From contig NZ_CP133721.1 in NCBI RefSeq assembly GCF_031326205.1, forward strand, positions 1,860,001 to 1,924,000: a DNA stretch of 64,000 nt, read 5' to 3'. A program made the position numbers and the translations under genes. Origin of the DNA: Flavobacterium sp. 20NA77.7 (GTDB lineage Bacteria; Bacteroidota; Bacteroidia; Flavobacteriales; Flavobacteriaceae). This document shows positions 34,167 to 42,632 of this stretch, piece by piece; the first letter of the stretch is position 1; each line of letters opens with the position of its first letter. The notes below the pieces were generated by a model. The model saw nothing but the letters and a program-made list of their open reading frames with translations. It searched no databases and was not told where the DNA came from.

Positions 34167-34865
34167 TTAATGAAAAGTGAAACACACAAATACCGCGCGT
34201 GTTTTCATAGACTGTATGTTTCCTGTCCAAGGGCTGTTAGGGTTAGCATCCCTAATGAGTTCATCATTCGTACTAAATACTCCTCTAATAGAAGGTGAAA
34301 ATTTAAAATATTCTAAATATAAATCTATCCCAAAACCAAGTTCGTAATAATTGGTCCAAGATTTCATTTTAAATCTTCCACTATAATTATCATCTGGTGC
34401 TTTTGCATTACTTCCCATATTCAAAGAAGTTGAAATCCCTGTTAATAAATAGGGTTTAATATTTCCTGTGCGCTTAGCCGACATTTTTAACAATAAAGGA
34501 AAATGTAAATATGCCGATTTTACCTCACGTAATTTATCTACATTATCGGTAATATTAGGGTAAATTAAATTGCGTTGTGTAGCAAAAAAACCAGGCTCAA
34601 AACGCACATCAAAATAGTCATTCAATCGTAAATTTCCCACTAATCCTACACTAAACCCTGTAGTAGTATTAACAACTATATCTTTGCCAACCGTTAAATA
34701 ATCAAACTTAAAATCGTAACTGTTAAACCCTAAAAAGTAACCCCAATGCACACGTTGTTTATCAAAATTTTCTTGATGTATTATTGGATCTTTACTAAAA
34801 AATCCTCCTTGAGTAAATCCCAAAAACGAACTTAAAAGTAAAAAAGACATATAAAACTTGCGCAT
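34167..34865 (-). CDS. porT: Type IX secretion/gliding protein PorT
   Basis: 232 residues with signal peptide (LLLSSFLGFTQG) and an eight-strand beta-barrel pattern. The block DKQRVHWGYFLGFNSYDFK just after the signal and the KMKSWTNYYELGFG segment match PorT/SprT of Flavobacterium and Porphyromonas, needed for the type IX secretion system. The neighbour ubiE/menG, five bases upstream, is the usual partner in flavobacteria (from memory). With gldA it points to a gliding, T9SS-secreting organism. Confidence 0.85.
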   Translation of the reverse strand: MRKFYMSFLLLSSFLGFTQGGFFSKDPIIHQENFDKQRVHWGYFLGFNSYDFKFDYLTVGKDIVVNTTTGFSVGLVGNLRLNDYFDVRFEPGFFATQRNLIYPNITDNVDKLREVKSAYLHFPLLLKMSAKRTGNIKPYLLTGISTSLNMGSNAKAPDDNYSGRFKMKSWTNYYELGFGIDLYLEYFKFSPSIRGVFSTNDELIRDANPNSPWTGNIQSMKTRAVFVCFTFH

Positions 34866-34870
34866 AATTA

Positions 34871-35602
34871 TTATTGTTTTGATGCTGTATAAATAGTTGC
34901 CACACCCATCGTTTGAGGCAAATGTACTACTTCTATAAACCCAATTTTTCGTAAAATATTGTTCAACACTTCGCCAAATGGAAAATTTTGTGCCGAAGTA
35001 GATAAATAGGCATAGGCTTTTTTATCTTTTGAAAATAATTTGCCAATAGCAGGCATGATAAAATTGGTATACACATAATACCCTTGTTTAAACGGAAATT
35101 TTGTAGGTACCGAAGTTTCTAAAATAATGAATTGACCTCCGGGTTTTAACGTACGTAAGATTTCCGACAAGCCTTTTTCTAGATGTTCAAAATTACGAAC
35201 GCCATAAGCCACCGTAATCACATCAAAATAATTATCGGCATACGGAATGTTTTCGCCATCACCTAAAACCATTTGAATTTTAGTGCCTAATTTTTGGGCT
35301 TCAATTTTCTTTTTCCCAATATCTAACATGCCCTGCGAAATATCTAAACCAATAATTTCTGATGCCGAAGTTTTGGCAAATAAAATAGCTAAATCGCCCG
35401 TGCCTGTAGCAATGTCTAAAATAGTCGTGGGCTTTTTAGCTGCAACCATTTTCAATATTTTTTGCTTCCACTTAGCATCCGTGCCAAAAGAGATGATTTT
35501 ATTTAAACCATCGTAATTTTCAGAAATAGTGTCAAACATTTGAGCCACTTGCTCTTTTTTACCTTTTTCGGAATCTTGATACGGTTTTATGGTTTCAGAC
35601 AT
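34871..35602 (-). CDS. ubiE: Demethylmenaquinone methyltransferase
   Basis: 243 residues from the ATG at 35602 (MSETIKPYQDSEKG). SAM-dependent methyltransferase: DIATGTGDLAILFA (motif I), GDGENIPYADNYFDVITVAYGVRNF, and the family LKPGGQFIILE segment. In this menaquinone-using phylum it carries out the last step of menaquinone synthesis (MenG activity). Cotranscribed with porT. Confidence 0.95.
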   Translation of the reverse strand: MSETIKPYQDSEKGKKEQVAQMFDTISENYDGLNKIISFGTDAKWKQKILKMVAAKKPTTILDIATGTGDLAILFAKTSASEIIGLDISQGMLDIGKKKIEAQKLGTKIQMVLGDGENIPYADNYFDVITVAYGVRNFEHLEKGLSEILRTLKPGGQFIILETSVPTKFPFKQGYYVYTNFIMPAIGKLFSKDKKAYAYLSTSAQNFPFGEVLNNILRKIGFIEVVHLPQTMGVATIYTASKQ

Positions 35603-35639
35603 TGTTTTGATTTTGAAGTGCAAAAGTACGGATAAATTT

Positions 35640-35757
35640 TCAATGTGTCAATGAGACAATTAGTTGATGTGCCAATTTGAAAATTTGAAAATTCAACTTG
35701 AAACTAAATATTGAAAGAATTGAAATTTTTGACTTTCGACTTTTTACTTTCGACTTT
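35640..35757. repeat. Low-complexity repeats between ubiE and folA
   Basis: The spacer is filled with degenerate heptads: TGAAAATTTGAAAATTCAAC and the direct repeat GACTTTCGACTTTTTACTTT. No gene or clear promoter was seen in it. Confidence 0.7.
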
Positions 35758-36243
35758 TTAACTTCTAACATACGTTAAAAAAGTAAAATCAAACGCATGT
35801 TTCTCGTCTTTTGGGTGGAATTCTTCAAAAACCAATTTCCATTTAGTGGTGTCGATTTCTGGAAAAAAAGTATCGGCGTCGATAATAGTATGCACGCGCG
35901 TGACATCTATTTTATCGACTACGTCAAGTGCTTGTTGGTAAATTTCGCCACCGCCAATCACAAAAGCTTCTTCGTATGCAGGACATAATTCCATCGCTTT
36001 TTCTAAACTAGGCACTACTATACAGCCTTCAGGGGCTTGATAATCGTGTTGTCTGGTAATGATAATATGTGTGCGATTAGGCAATGGTTTTGGAAAACTC
36101 TCAAAGGTTTTGCGCCCCATAATGATGTAATGACCTGAAGTTAACGTTTTAAAACGCTTAAAGTCTTCGGGTAAATGCCACAGGAGTTGGTTGTCTTTTC
36201 CTAAAGCATTGTTCTCTGATGCAGCTGCGATTATGGTGAGCAT
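35758..36243 (-). CDS. folA: Dihydrofolate reductase
   Basis: 161 residues, normal length. IAAASENNALGKDNQLLWHLPEDF contains the Met20-type loop and the catalytic acid (LPED); GRKTFESFP and VIGGGEIYQQAL are the NADPH sites. It regenerates tetrahydrofolate after thymidylate synthesis. thyA lies 4.2 kb away on the same strand, on the far side of the restriction-modification island, so the two were probably adjacent before the insertion. Confidence 0.96.
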   Translation of the reverse strand: MLTIIAAASENNALGKDNQLLWHLPEDFKRFKTLTSGHYIIMGRKTFESFPKPLPNRTHIIITRQHDYQAPEGCIVVPSLEKAMELCPAYEEAFVIGGGEIYQQALDVVDKIDVTRVHTIIDADTFFPEIDTTKWKLVFEEFHPKDEKHAFDFTFLTYVRS

Positions 36244-36323
36244 AGTTGTAATATTTGAAGTGCTAAGGTAGTGATTTTGAAAGATAATTTAAAGTATAAA
36301 TATTGGAGTAGTTATAAATGGCT

Positions 36324-36457
36324 ATTTAACGTTTTTCAGCTATACGCAGGCAGGGATTTTAACCACTGAACTTCCTACGAAGAACTGAACTTTAATTTTA
36401 TTACTTTCCTGTCCTACGAAGCACGAAACCCCTGCTTGCGTATAGGTGACGTTATGC
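36324..36457. repeat. attC-like imperfect inverted repeat, left end of island
   Basis: Arms CTATACGCAGGCAGGG (36340-36355) and CCCTGCTTGCGTATAG (36429-36444 region) match except for one base and enclose a 75-base loop. Outside them lie ATTTAAC (36324-36330) and GTTATGC (36451-36457), resembling the RYYYAAC and GTTRRRY core boxes of integron attC sites (one mismatch in the second). It follows the 276-residue gene of the island directly, as an attC site follows its cassette gene. Confidence 0.55.
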
Positions 36458-36479
36458 CTTCGCCCTTCTTTCTTGGTTA

Positions 36480-37310
36480 TCATATTGCCTTATTATTAAA
36501 TTCTTTCTCGTATTTATTTTCTGATTTTTTTTTGAAAAACAAGGTGTCGAAAATAGAGTGATTGATTAAACGCATAACAACTAAAGGAATTAAAAACAAA
36601 ACTATACCAATAGCATTTGAGAGCCAAATTGGTAATGTCTGGTATTGCTTATTTACAAACCATAATAAAGTTATAAATGATACTAAAATCAAGTAAAGTA
36701 ATATGCTTTTGTAGTCTCTTCTGATTTTACTTTTCACATAAATTTTCTTTTCTTTTGCTAATTCTTCTATTACTTCATTTACCATTTTAATTGCACTATC
36801 ACGAGAGCAAGAAGATTGAATTTGAAATTTACCTTCACTTATGTAATTACTTGTTTTTATAGGAAGTTCGTCAACGTAACCTTCAATTTTTTTGTTTTTC
36901 ACGTCTTCGGTTAATAAAGCCTTTTGAACTTCCAAAAGATTTATATCAGTATTATTTGTTAGTTGACTTTTGATTTGCTTTTTGATTTGTGGTGTTGTGA
37001 AGTCTTTTTTTACAACCCATTGAACATATTTGAAATTTGGATTAATAAAAATTACTGGTTCTTCAATGTTATTTTCTATGCTATACTTGTAAATGGAATT
37101 AGAGTCAATTAAATTTCCGTTAGGCATTTTAATTTTAAAAATCCCTTTGTTAAATTTTTCCTGTACTTTATTTTCTCCTAATTTTTCTAATTCAGACTTG
37201 GGAATTTCTTGTAATTCCATTTCCTTTTTAACTGTTTCAAAATCAAATTCAAAAGAAAAATTAGTTATCGAATTAATTATTTTCTGTACAATTTGCTCGT
37301 AATCTATCAT
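36480..37310 (-). CDS. Hypothetical membrane protein of the R-M island, 276 aa
   Basis: Not recognised. Residues 1-200 are soluble, charged and mainly helical with some beta strands (VIFINPNFKYVQWVVKKDF); the segment near 165-200 (SCSRDSAIKMVNEVIEELAKEKK) may be amphipathic. Two membrane helices follow at about 205-222 and 230-252, then a basic tail (FFKKKSENKYEKEF). It lies 63 bp downstream of the endonuclease gene and 22 bp before the attC-like palindrome. Being inside a defence island and having a cytoplasmic domain plus two C-terminal helices, it could be a membrane-acting defence effector, but that is only a guess. Confidence 0.65.
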   Translation of the reverse strand: MIDYEQIVQKIINSITNFSFEFDFETVKKEMELQEIPKSELEKLGENKVQEKFNKGIFKIKMPNGNLIDSNSIYKYSIENNIEEPVIFINPNFKYVQWVVKKDFTTPQIKKQIKSQLTNNTDINLLEVQKALLTEDVKNKKIEGYVDELPIKTSNYISEGKFQIQSSCSRDSAIKMVNEVIEELAKEKKIYVKSKIRRDYKSILLYLILVSFITLLWFVNKQYQTLPIWLSNAIGIVLFLIPLVVMRLINHSIFDTLFFKKKSENKYEKEFNNKAI

Positions 37311-37373
37311 AAATTATCATAGCTGTTAAATGTTTTTTTAGTTAATTGCCCATTATTTTTATGCCTACCCCCC

Positions 37374-39053
37374 TCATTCTGTCAGCCAATTTAGTGCCTC
37401 TTGTGTTATTCCGTTATACCAATCTTTTTCATTGTCTGTTGAATTTGCCAGTTCGTTTGAACGTTCAAAAAATCGTTGAACGTGTCTTGGTTCTGGAACA
37501 TAACTTGCTTTGTGCGAATCCTCAACCATTTTTAAAAATACTGTTAACGGCAAAGGAACGATTGTAGAAGTTCCACCATAGTAACTGATGTTCATTTTGT
37601 GTAAGGCGTAAAAATGAGCAACACAAGCCTCGTTTATGTTTGGTGCTATGAACAAACAATAAGCTGGTTTATTTGTTTCCCGTTTCACTTTTGCAAGATG
37701 TCTTGTAACAGGTTCGCCTTCTGTTTCATATTGTCGTTGTCCTCCTTGCATTGTAACTTCTACGGTTAAGCCAAAATCTTCATAATCGCAAACAATATCT
37801 GCCATATTTCCTTGTGCTGTTGACATTGGATTTCCGAAGTCGTCAAATTTCAGATTTGCTTTTATGTTTCCTCCGTCAAGCATTGTCATTGCTCGCCAAG
37901 TATTCCATTCCAACATTAAAGGATTGTCGTATAGTGAATTGGCAAGTATTTGGTCAAATGTCGAATTGATGTCATCAAACAAGCGATAATCTTTGATTGC
38001 TGTAACTTGTTCGGTAATAATTTGCTCTTTTCGTTTCTCTAATTCGTCAGCAAAAATGTCTTTAAGCTGTTGTAAAGTTGCTGTTTTTTCAATTTTGATT
38101 TTCGGAAATTCTGTCTTTATTTTTTGTTCAAGCAATTCTCTGTTGTCGGTTAGAAGTGCTGGTGTTTCGGCACTACCAAGATAAGCAACGTATTGTTTTT
38201 CGTTGTCAATAAATTGTGGTTCTCTGTTTGTATGTTCCAAGAAATAATCTACTTCCTGAATTTTTTCAGGAACAATTGAAATAGATTTTCCAATGTGTGA
38301 AATGTTTACCAAGCCTGTTGCTCTCAAATAACGAACGCAAGCATCTGCATAATCTCGCATATTACTTGCTTTAGTTTTTAAAAATTTTGAAATTGAATCG
38401 TCATTTGTTTGTCTTGTTTTGGTTTTTCCAGAAGCAATATCGGCACTATAAATTTGTTGTAGTTCAGCATCTAAATATTCAGCACGAAATTTTTTGTAAT
38501 TTCCTTCGTTTTGTGCTTTTGCTATTCTGAATTGATTGATTTTTTCAACAATTGTTTCAAATTCTCGGTAGTCAACTAATTGTAATCCAAAAATCATTAC
38601 TTCGTCAAACTTCAAAGAACCGAAATGACGAACTAATCTAAAAAGTTCAAGATAAGGTCTTACCCAAAAATCAGCAGAATTAGCAGAAGACTTGTGAAAG
38701 GGTGACGGCACTTGAAACTTTAGCAGTTGTCGTAAAAATATTTCATCTTTTCGTCTTGAATTTACTAATTCTAAACCAGCTGGTGTTAAACTGATAACTG
38801 GCGAAAGCACAACGAAACCGAGTGATTTCGGTGCTCGGTTTATTCTATCTCTTGCACTAAATGCAGGGTCGTTTGCACCTTCGCCATTAAAGAAGTTTTC
38901 TTCTTTCAATAGCTCCATAAATGCAAGTTGCGTTTCTGTATTCCATTTTTGTCCTGCAAAATGAGTATTCAATAACTCAATTTCAGGAATCATTTTAGCA
39001 GGTGTTCGTGGTGATGTTGTAACGAAAATTACTTTACTATCTATTCTTGCCAT
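37374..39053 (-). CDS. AlwI-like type II restriction endonuclease
   Basis: 559 residues, resembling the AlwI/MlyI/BspD6I group, which cut outside short asymmetric sites. The N-terminal half is helical DNA-recognition sequence (FVVLSPVISLTPAGLELV resembles a winged helix). The nuclease site fits: AD near 417 in NMADIVCDYEDFGLTVEVT, then the E of VEV exactly 13 residues later, and another E (QYETEGE) 13 residues after that; I recall the same D-13-E-13-E spacing in BspD6I. With a Dam-like partner methylase, a GATC-containing site such as GGATC is the best guess. Six bases downstream of the methylase. Confidence 0.8.
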   Translation of the reverse strand: MARIDSKVIFVTTSPRTPAKMIPEIELLNTHFAGQKWNTETQLAFMELLKEENFFNGEGANDPAFSARDRINRAPKSLGFVVLSPVISLTPAGLELVNSRRKDEIFLRQLLKFQVPSPFHKSSANSADFWVRPYLELFRLVRHFGSLKFDEVMIFGLQLVDYREFETIVEKINQFRIAKAQNEGNYKKFRAEYLDAELQQIYSADIASGKTKTRQTNDDSISKFLKTKASNMRDYADACVRYLRATGLVNISHIGKSISIVPEKIQEVDYFLEHTNREPQFIDNEKQYVAYLGSAETPALLTDNRELLEQKIKTEFPKIKIEKTATLQQLKDIFADELEKRKEQIITEQVTAIKDYRLFDDINSTFDQILANSLYDNPLMLEWNTWRAMTMLDGGNIKANLKFDDFGNPMSTAQGNMADIVCDYEDFGLTVEVTMQGGQRQYETEGEPVTRHLAKVKRETNKPAYCLFIAPNINEACVAHFYALHKMNISYYGGTSTIVPLPLTVFLKMVEDSHKASYVPEPRHVQRFFERSNELANSTDNEKDWYNGITQEALNWLTE

Positions 39054-39059
39054 AATTTA

Positions 39060-39968
39060 TTATAGTGCTAATTCTTTTTCAAATTCTAGTTGTGGGAAAT
39101 GTTTTTTAGCAACGTTACCGTAATTTGAAATCAAAATATGGCTTGCTTCTGATTTAAATCTATTTCTAATATTCACTGCATAAGATTTTCCATATTCGTC
39201 AATAATCATTTCACCATATAACTTTTCTGTTAATGGTGTTCTTCCAATAACCATAAGTGCCTTACATTTAAGTTGCTTATACTGATTGGCTAACTCAATG
39301 TGATTTCTTTCATTAAATCCGTCTTTGTGTTCAATATTACCATAATCTGAAAAAACACAATCATACGGTGGGTCTAAAAACATAAAATCATCTTTATCTG
39401 CCATTCTAAATATTTCTGAATAATCAAGATTGTAAATTTCTGTTTTATTAAGTAGGTTGTTATGCGCTTTAGTAACCAAAGAAGTGTTTAAGTTAGCATA
39501 TCTTCCATATGGCACATTAAATTCTCCTTTTGAGTTATAGCGAATCATTCCCGAATACGCTGTTTTGTTGATGAAGAAATATAGCAAAGCTTCTGAATAC
39601 CTTTTTTCTGTCAAATCGTTGAACATATCTCTGATTTGGTAATAAAGAGGTTCGTTTTCGTCATCTACACGTTCATTTGGTGTTTTGCTTTTCAACTCTT
39701 CAAACTTTTTGCGATTTATCGCATAAACTTTTTCGATTTCTGATAATTCAGTTTTGAGAAGTTCAAAATTGTCTTTTACTCCTAAATAAAATGAAATTAG
39801 TTTTGAGTTAATATCGTTAATGATTGCTTTCTTGGGTTCTAAATGAAAGAATAACGCACCTCCTCCAAAAAATGGCTCAATATATTTCCCGCTAAACTGC
39901 GGAATATGTTTAATCAAATGGGGAATTTCTTTAGATTTTCCTCCTCTGTATTTTACGAGTGGTTTCAT
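39060..39968 (-). CDS. D12-class DNA adenine methyltransferase
   Basis: 302 residues, Dam/DpnM-like. MKPLVKYRGGKSKEIPHL is the N-terminal SAM-binding start typical of the class (usually F-x-G-G/K), PFFGGGALFFHLEP is motif I, and FLDPPYDCVF is the catalytic DPPY motif (near 197). GMIRYNSKGEFNVPYGRY is the conserved D12 block. N6-methyladenine at a GATC-like target would protect the host from the adjoining nuclease. Its ATG overlaps the stop of the controller gene (ATGA). Confidence 0.92.
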   Translation of the reverse strand: MKPLVKYRGGKSKEIPHLIKHIPQFSGKYIEPFFGGGALFFHLEPKKAIINDINSKLISFYLGVKDNFELLKTELSEIEKVYAINRKKFEELKSKTPNERVDDENEPLYYQIRDMFNDLTEKRYSEALLYFFINKTAYSGMIRYNSKGEFNVPYGRYANLNTSLVTKAHNNLLNKTEIYNLDYSEIFRMADKDDFMFLDPPYDCVFSDYGNIEHKDGFNERNHIELANQYKQLKCKALMVIGRTPLTEKLYGEMIIDEYGKSYAVNIRNRFKSEASHILISNYGNVAKKHFPQLEFEKELAL

Positions 39969-40276
39969 ATTTTCGCAGTTTTTCGTTTATATTCAACAAT
40001 GCTTTCTGCAACTACATTTAAAATTTGCGTTGCTTCTTCTTCTTCGGCAATAATGTCATAAACTTTGTCTGCCGACCATAAACGAATTAACTCTTTTGAG
40101 TCAACTTCAAGCAATTCTGAAAGAATAGTTACTTGTTCTCTCTTTGCCCGTCTGTCGCCTTTTTCAATCTTACAGTATGTTGCCGTGTCTATTTCTAAAG
40201 CAGCAGCCAACTGTCGTTGAGGGATTTGTTTCTCCTCTCGAAGTGTCTTTATTCTATTCCCAAAGATTGTTGACAT
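39965..40276 (-). CDS. XRE-type controller (C) protein of the R-M system
   Basis: 103 residues. The helix-turn-helix occupies about 8-60 (NRIKTLREEKQIPQRQLAAA, then TYCKIEKGDRRAKREQV). C proteins of type II systems are usually near 80 residues and delay nuclease expression during establishment in a new host; this one has a helical extension of about 25 residues. First gene of C-M-R. Candidate direct-repeat operators overlap its start codon. Confidence 0.85.
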   Translation of the reverse strand: MSTIFGNRIKTLREEKQIPQRQLAAALEIDTATYCKIEKGDRRAKREQVTILSELLEVDSKELIRLWSADKVYDIIAEEEEATQILNVVAESIVEYKRKTAKI

Positions 40277-40307
40277 AATTTAGTCTTGACATTATTTGGC
40301 AAATATA
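40271..40307 (-). promoter_or_regulatory. Promoter and direct-repeat operator of the C-M-R operon
   Basis: Minus-strand TATATTTG (40307-40300) is a TANNTTTG -7 box. Downstream are two copies of an 11-base element on the plus strand, TGACATAATTT (40271-40281) and TGACATTATTT (40287-40297), differing at one base and spaced 16 bases. They cover the expected transcription start and the ATG at 40276, where autoregulated C genes often keep their operators. Confidence 0.6.
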
Positions 40308-40363
40308 ATTATTTTTTCTTTCTGTCATCATTTTATTTTTTGCACGGTCGTTTTTTAGGGTGA

Positions 40364-40430
40364 GGCATAACTTGTTTATATGCTCAATTTTTTAATATTT
40401 AGTGAGCATAGCCACACGTTTTAGTATGCC
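40364..40430. repeat. attC-like imperfect inverted repeat, right end of island
   Basis: Outer arms GGCATA (40364-40369) and TATGCC (40425-40430), inner arms TATGCTC (40379-40385) and GAGCATA (40404-40410), with partly matching sequence between them and an 18-base AT loop. The outer box GGCATAAC is the exact inverse of GTTATGCC at the other end of the island. The 36 bases from here to thyA hold nothing recognisable. Confidence 0.5.
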
Positions 40431-40466
40431 TTTGCTCAACAATTTATGTTATTTACTGTATAATTC

Positions 40467-41291
40467 TTACACCGCCACTGCCCCTTTAATATGCGGGTGT
40501 GGGTCATAGCCTTCTAACGTAAAATCGTCAAAGGTGAAATCAAAAATATTGGTTATGGCTGGGTTTAATTTCATTGTTGGTAACGGTCTGCATTCGCGGG
40601 ATAATTGTAAATTAACTTGCTCAATATGGTTGTTGTAAATGTGCGCATCACCAAACGTATGAATGAAATCTCCAACCTGTAAATTACACACTTGGGCAAT
40701 CATCATCGTAAACAAAGCATAAGAGGCAATGTTAAACGGCACGCCTAAGAAAATATCGGCACTGCGTTGGTACAATTGGCAACTCAATTTTCCATCGGCT
40801 ACATAAAACTGAAAAAACGCATGACACGGTGGTAAAGCGGCTTTTCCATTCGCTACATTTTCGGCAAAAGAAACGGATGTATCAGGCAATACACTTGGAT
40901 TCCATGCAGAAACTAGCATTCTTCTGCTGTTTGGATTGGTTTTTAACGTTTCGATTAATTCGGTAATTTGGTCAATTTCTTCGCTGTTCCAGTTGCGCCA
41001 TTGGTGGCCATAAACTGGCCCCAAATCGCCATTTTCATCGGCCCATTCGTCCCAAATTTTCACGCCATTTTCTTGTAAATATTGAATATTGGTATCGCCT
41101 TTTAAAAACCAAAGTAATTCATAAATAATGGATTTTAAATGCAATTTTTTGGTCGTTACCATAGGAAAGCCTTCGCTCAAATCGAAACGCATTTGGTAAC
41201 CAAAAACACTCAATGTTCCGGTGCCTGTTCGGTCGCCTTTTTGATTGCCGTTTTCTAAAACGTGTTTTACTAAGTCGTGGTATTGTTGCAT
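40467..41291 (-). CDS. thyA: Thymidylate synthase
   Basis: 274 residues. Folate-dependent methylation of dUMP; catalytic cysteine 156 in [25 protein letters not shown] for dUMP binding, GDRTGTGT near 19 and the terminal [10 protein letters not shown]. Dihydrofolate produced here is recycled by folA, which lies beyond the R-M island. The upstream spacer contains AGTCAGAAGTTAGAAGTTAG repeats. Confidence 0.97.
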   Translation of the reverse strand: MQQYHDLVKHVLENGNQKGDRTGTGTLSVFGYQMRFDLSEGFPMVTTKKLHLKSIIYELLWFLKGDTNIQYLQENGVKIWDEWADENGDLGPVYGHQWRNWNSEEIDQITELIETLKTNPNSRRMLVSAWNPSVLPDTSVSFAENVANGKAALPPCHAFFQFYVADGKLSCQLYQRSADIFLGVPFNIASYALFTMMIAQVCNLQVGDFIHTFGDAHIYNNHIEQVNLQLSRECRPLPTMKLNPAITNIFDFTFDDFTLEGYDPHPHIKGAVAV

Positions 41292-41361
41292 GTTTAAGTC
41301 AGAAGTTAGAAGTTAGAATTCAGAAATATTTGAACCCTCAACTACTTATTTAATACTAAAA

Positions 41362-42615
41362 TTAATGTGAAATATTGGATACGTCTTTTGGATCATGTTT
41401 GTGTTTAAAGAAAATTGCAAAAGCAAAAGTTATAATTAACGCATAAATCGCAAAAGTTAGCCAAATGTTATGCCAATCTTTTCCTTCAGCTGTGGTAAAA
41501 TATTTTTCAATAATATAACCGCTAGTAATGCTTCCAAAAATAGCTCCAAATCCGTTTGTCATCATCATGAACAAGCCTTGTGCTGAAGAACGAATTTTAG
41601 AATCGGTTGAGGTTTCTACGAAAAGCGAACCTGAAATATTGAAGAAGTCAAACGCCATTCCATAGACGATGCACGATACAATAATCATCCATAAACCATC
41701 GCCAGGATTTCCATAAGCAAATAAGCCAAAACGCAACACCCATGCCACCATACTAAATAACATTACTTGTTTGATTCCGAATCGTTTTAAGAAAAACGGA
41801 ATAGCTAAAATGAATAAGGTTTCCGAAATTTGAGAAATGGACATGATTAGCGTCGAATATTTGACCACTAAAGAATCGGCATATTCTGGAAGTCGTTTAA
41901 AATCATCTAAATATACATCGCCATAAGCATTGGTCAACTGTAACGCTGCTCCTAAAAACATACTAAACAAGAAGAACAAAGCTAATTTATAATTGGCAAA
42001 CAATTTAAAAGAACTTAAGCCCATTAAGTCAATAAACGATTTGCTTTCTGCTGTTTTCCCTTCCGGTGTACATTTAGGTAAGGTAAAAGAATAAATTCCT
42101 AATGCAATTGCGGCAATGGCTGCAATATAAAATTGGTTTTCACTGGCTTTGTTGCCCGTTAAGTTGGTAATCCACATGGCAGCAATAAAACCAACTGTTC
42201 CCCATACACGTATGGGTGGAAAATCTTTTACAACATCTAAACCTCCTTTTTTCAAAGCATTGTATGCTACAGAGTTGGAAAGTGCAATTGTAGGCATATA
42301 AAAAATCATCGCAACTAAAATCACCCAGAAAAAATCAGCAGGATTTGCTATCTGAGGCACATAAAACAGAGTTAAACCGCCTAAAATATGTAAAATTCCA
42401 TATAATTTTTCTGCATTCACCCATCGGTCAGCAATAATGCCACATAAAGTAGGCATGAAAACCGAAGCTATCCCCATAGTAGAGAAAATAGCTCCAAATT
42501 GTGCGCCATCCCAATGTTTTGTGCCAAACCAATAATTGGCTACCGTAATTAACCAAGCTCCCCAAACAAAAAATTGGAAAAAGCTCATTAAGGTTAGTCT
42601 AAATTTTATACTCAT
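41362..42615 (-). CDS. Nucleoside:H+ symporter-type MFS permease
   Basis: 417 residues and about 12 membrane helices. Matches the NupG/Nuc_H_symport family: MSFFQFFVWGAWLITVANYW at the start, FMPTLCGIIADRW as the loop 2-3 motif and PPIRVWGTVGFIAAMW later. Nucleoside uptake is the expected role, which fits thyA 70 bp downstream on the same strand, though the family also includes sugar-type carriers in Bacteroidota. Confidence 0.87.
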   Translation of the reverse strand: MSIKFRLTLMSFFQFFVWGAWLITVANYWFGTKHWDGAQFGAIFSTMGIASVFMPTLCGIIADRWVNAEKLYGILHILGGLTLFYVPQIANPADFFWVILVAMIFYMPTIALSNSVAYNALKKGGLDVVKDFPPIRVWGTVGFIAAMWITNLTGNKASENQFYIAAIAAIALGIYSFTLPKCTPEGKTAESKSFIDLMGLSSFKLFANYKLALFFLFSMFLGAALQLTNAYGDVYLDDFKRLPEYADSLVVKYSTLIMSISQISETLFILAIPFFLKRFGIKQVMLFSMVAWVLRFGLFAYGNPGDGLWMIIVSCIVYGMAFDFFNISGSLFVETSTDSKIRSSAQGLFMMMTNGFGAIFGSITSGYIIEKYFTTAEGKDWHNIWLTFAIYALIITFAFAIFFKHKHDPKDVSNISH

Positions 42616-42632
42616 TTTTATAATTGTTTTAA

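Larger units (their letters stand above)
36451..40371. mobile_element. Restriction-modification island between folA and thyA
   Basis: The 3.9-kb block holds controller protein, DNA methyltransferase, AlwI-like endonuclease and a membrane protein, all on the minus strand. It begins with GTTATGCC (36451-36458) and ends with GGCATAAC (40364-40371), an exact inverted pair, each belonging to a larger palindrome. No transposase or integrase is present. The flanking folA and thyA are functionally linked and co-oriented, which suggests insertion into a former gene pair. Confidence 0.6.

Noticed and set aside
36451..40371. Insertion sequence or transposon carrying the R-M genes
   Set aside because: No transposase, resolvase or integrase gene and no target-site duplication could be seen; the boundary palindromes fit attC-like sites better than IS ends.
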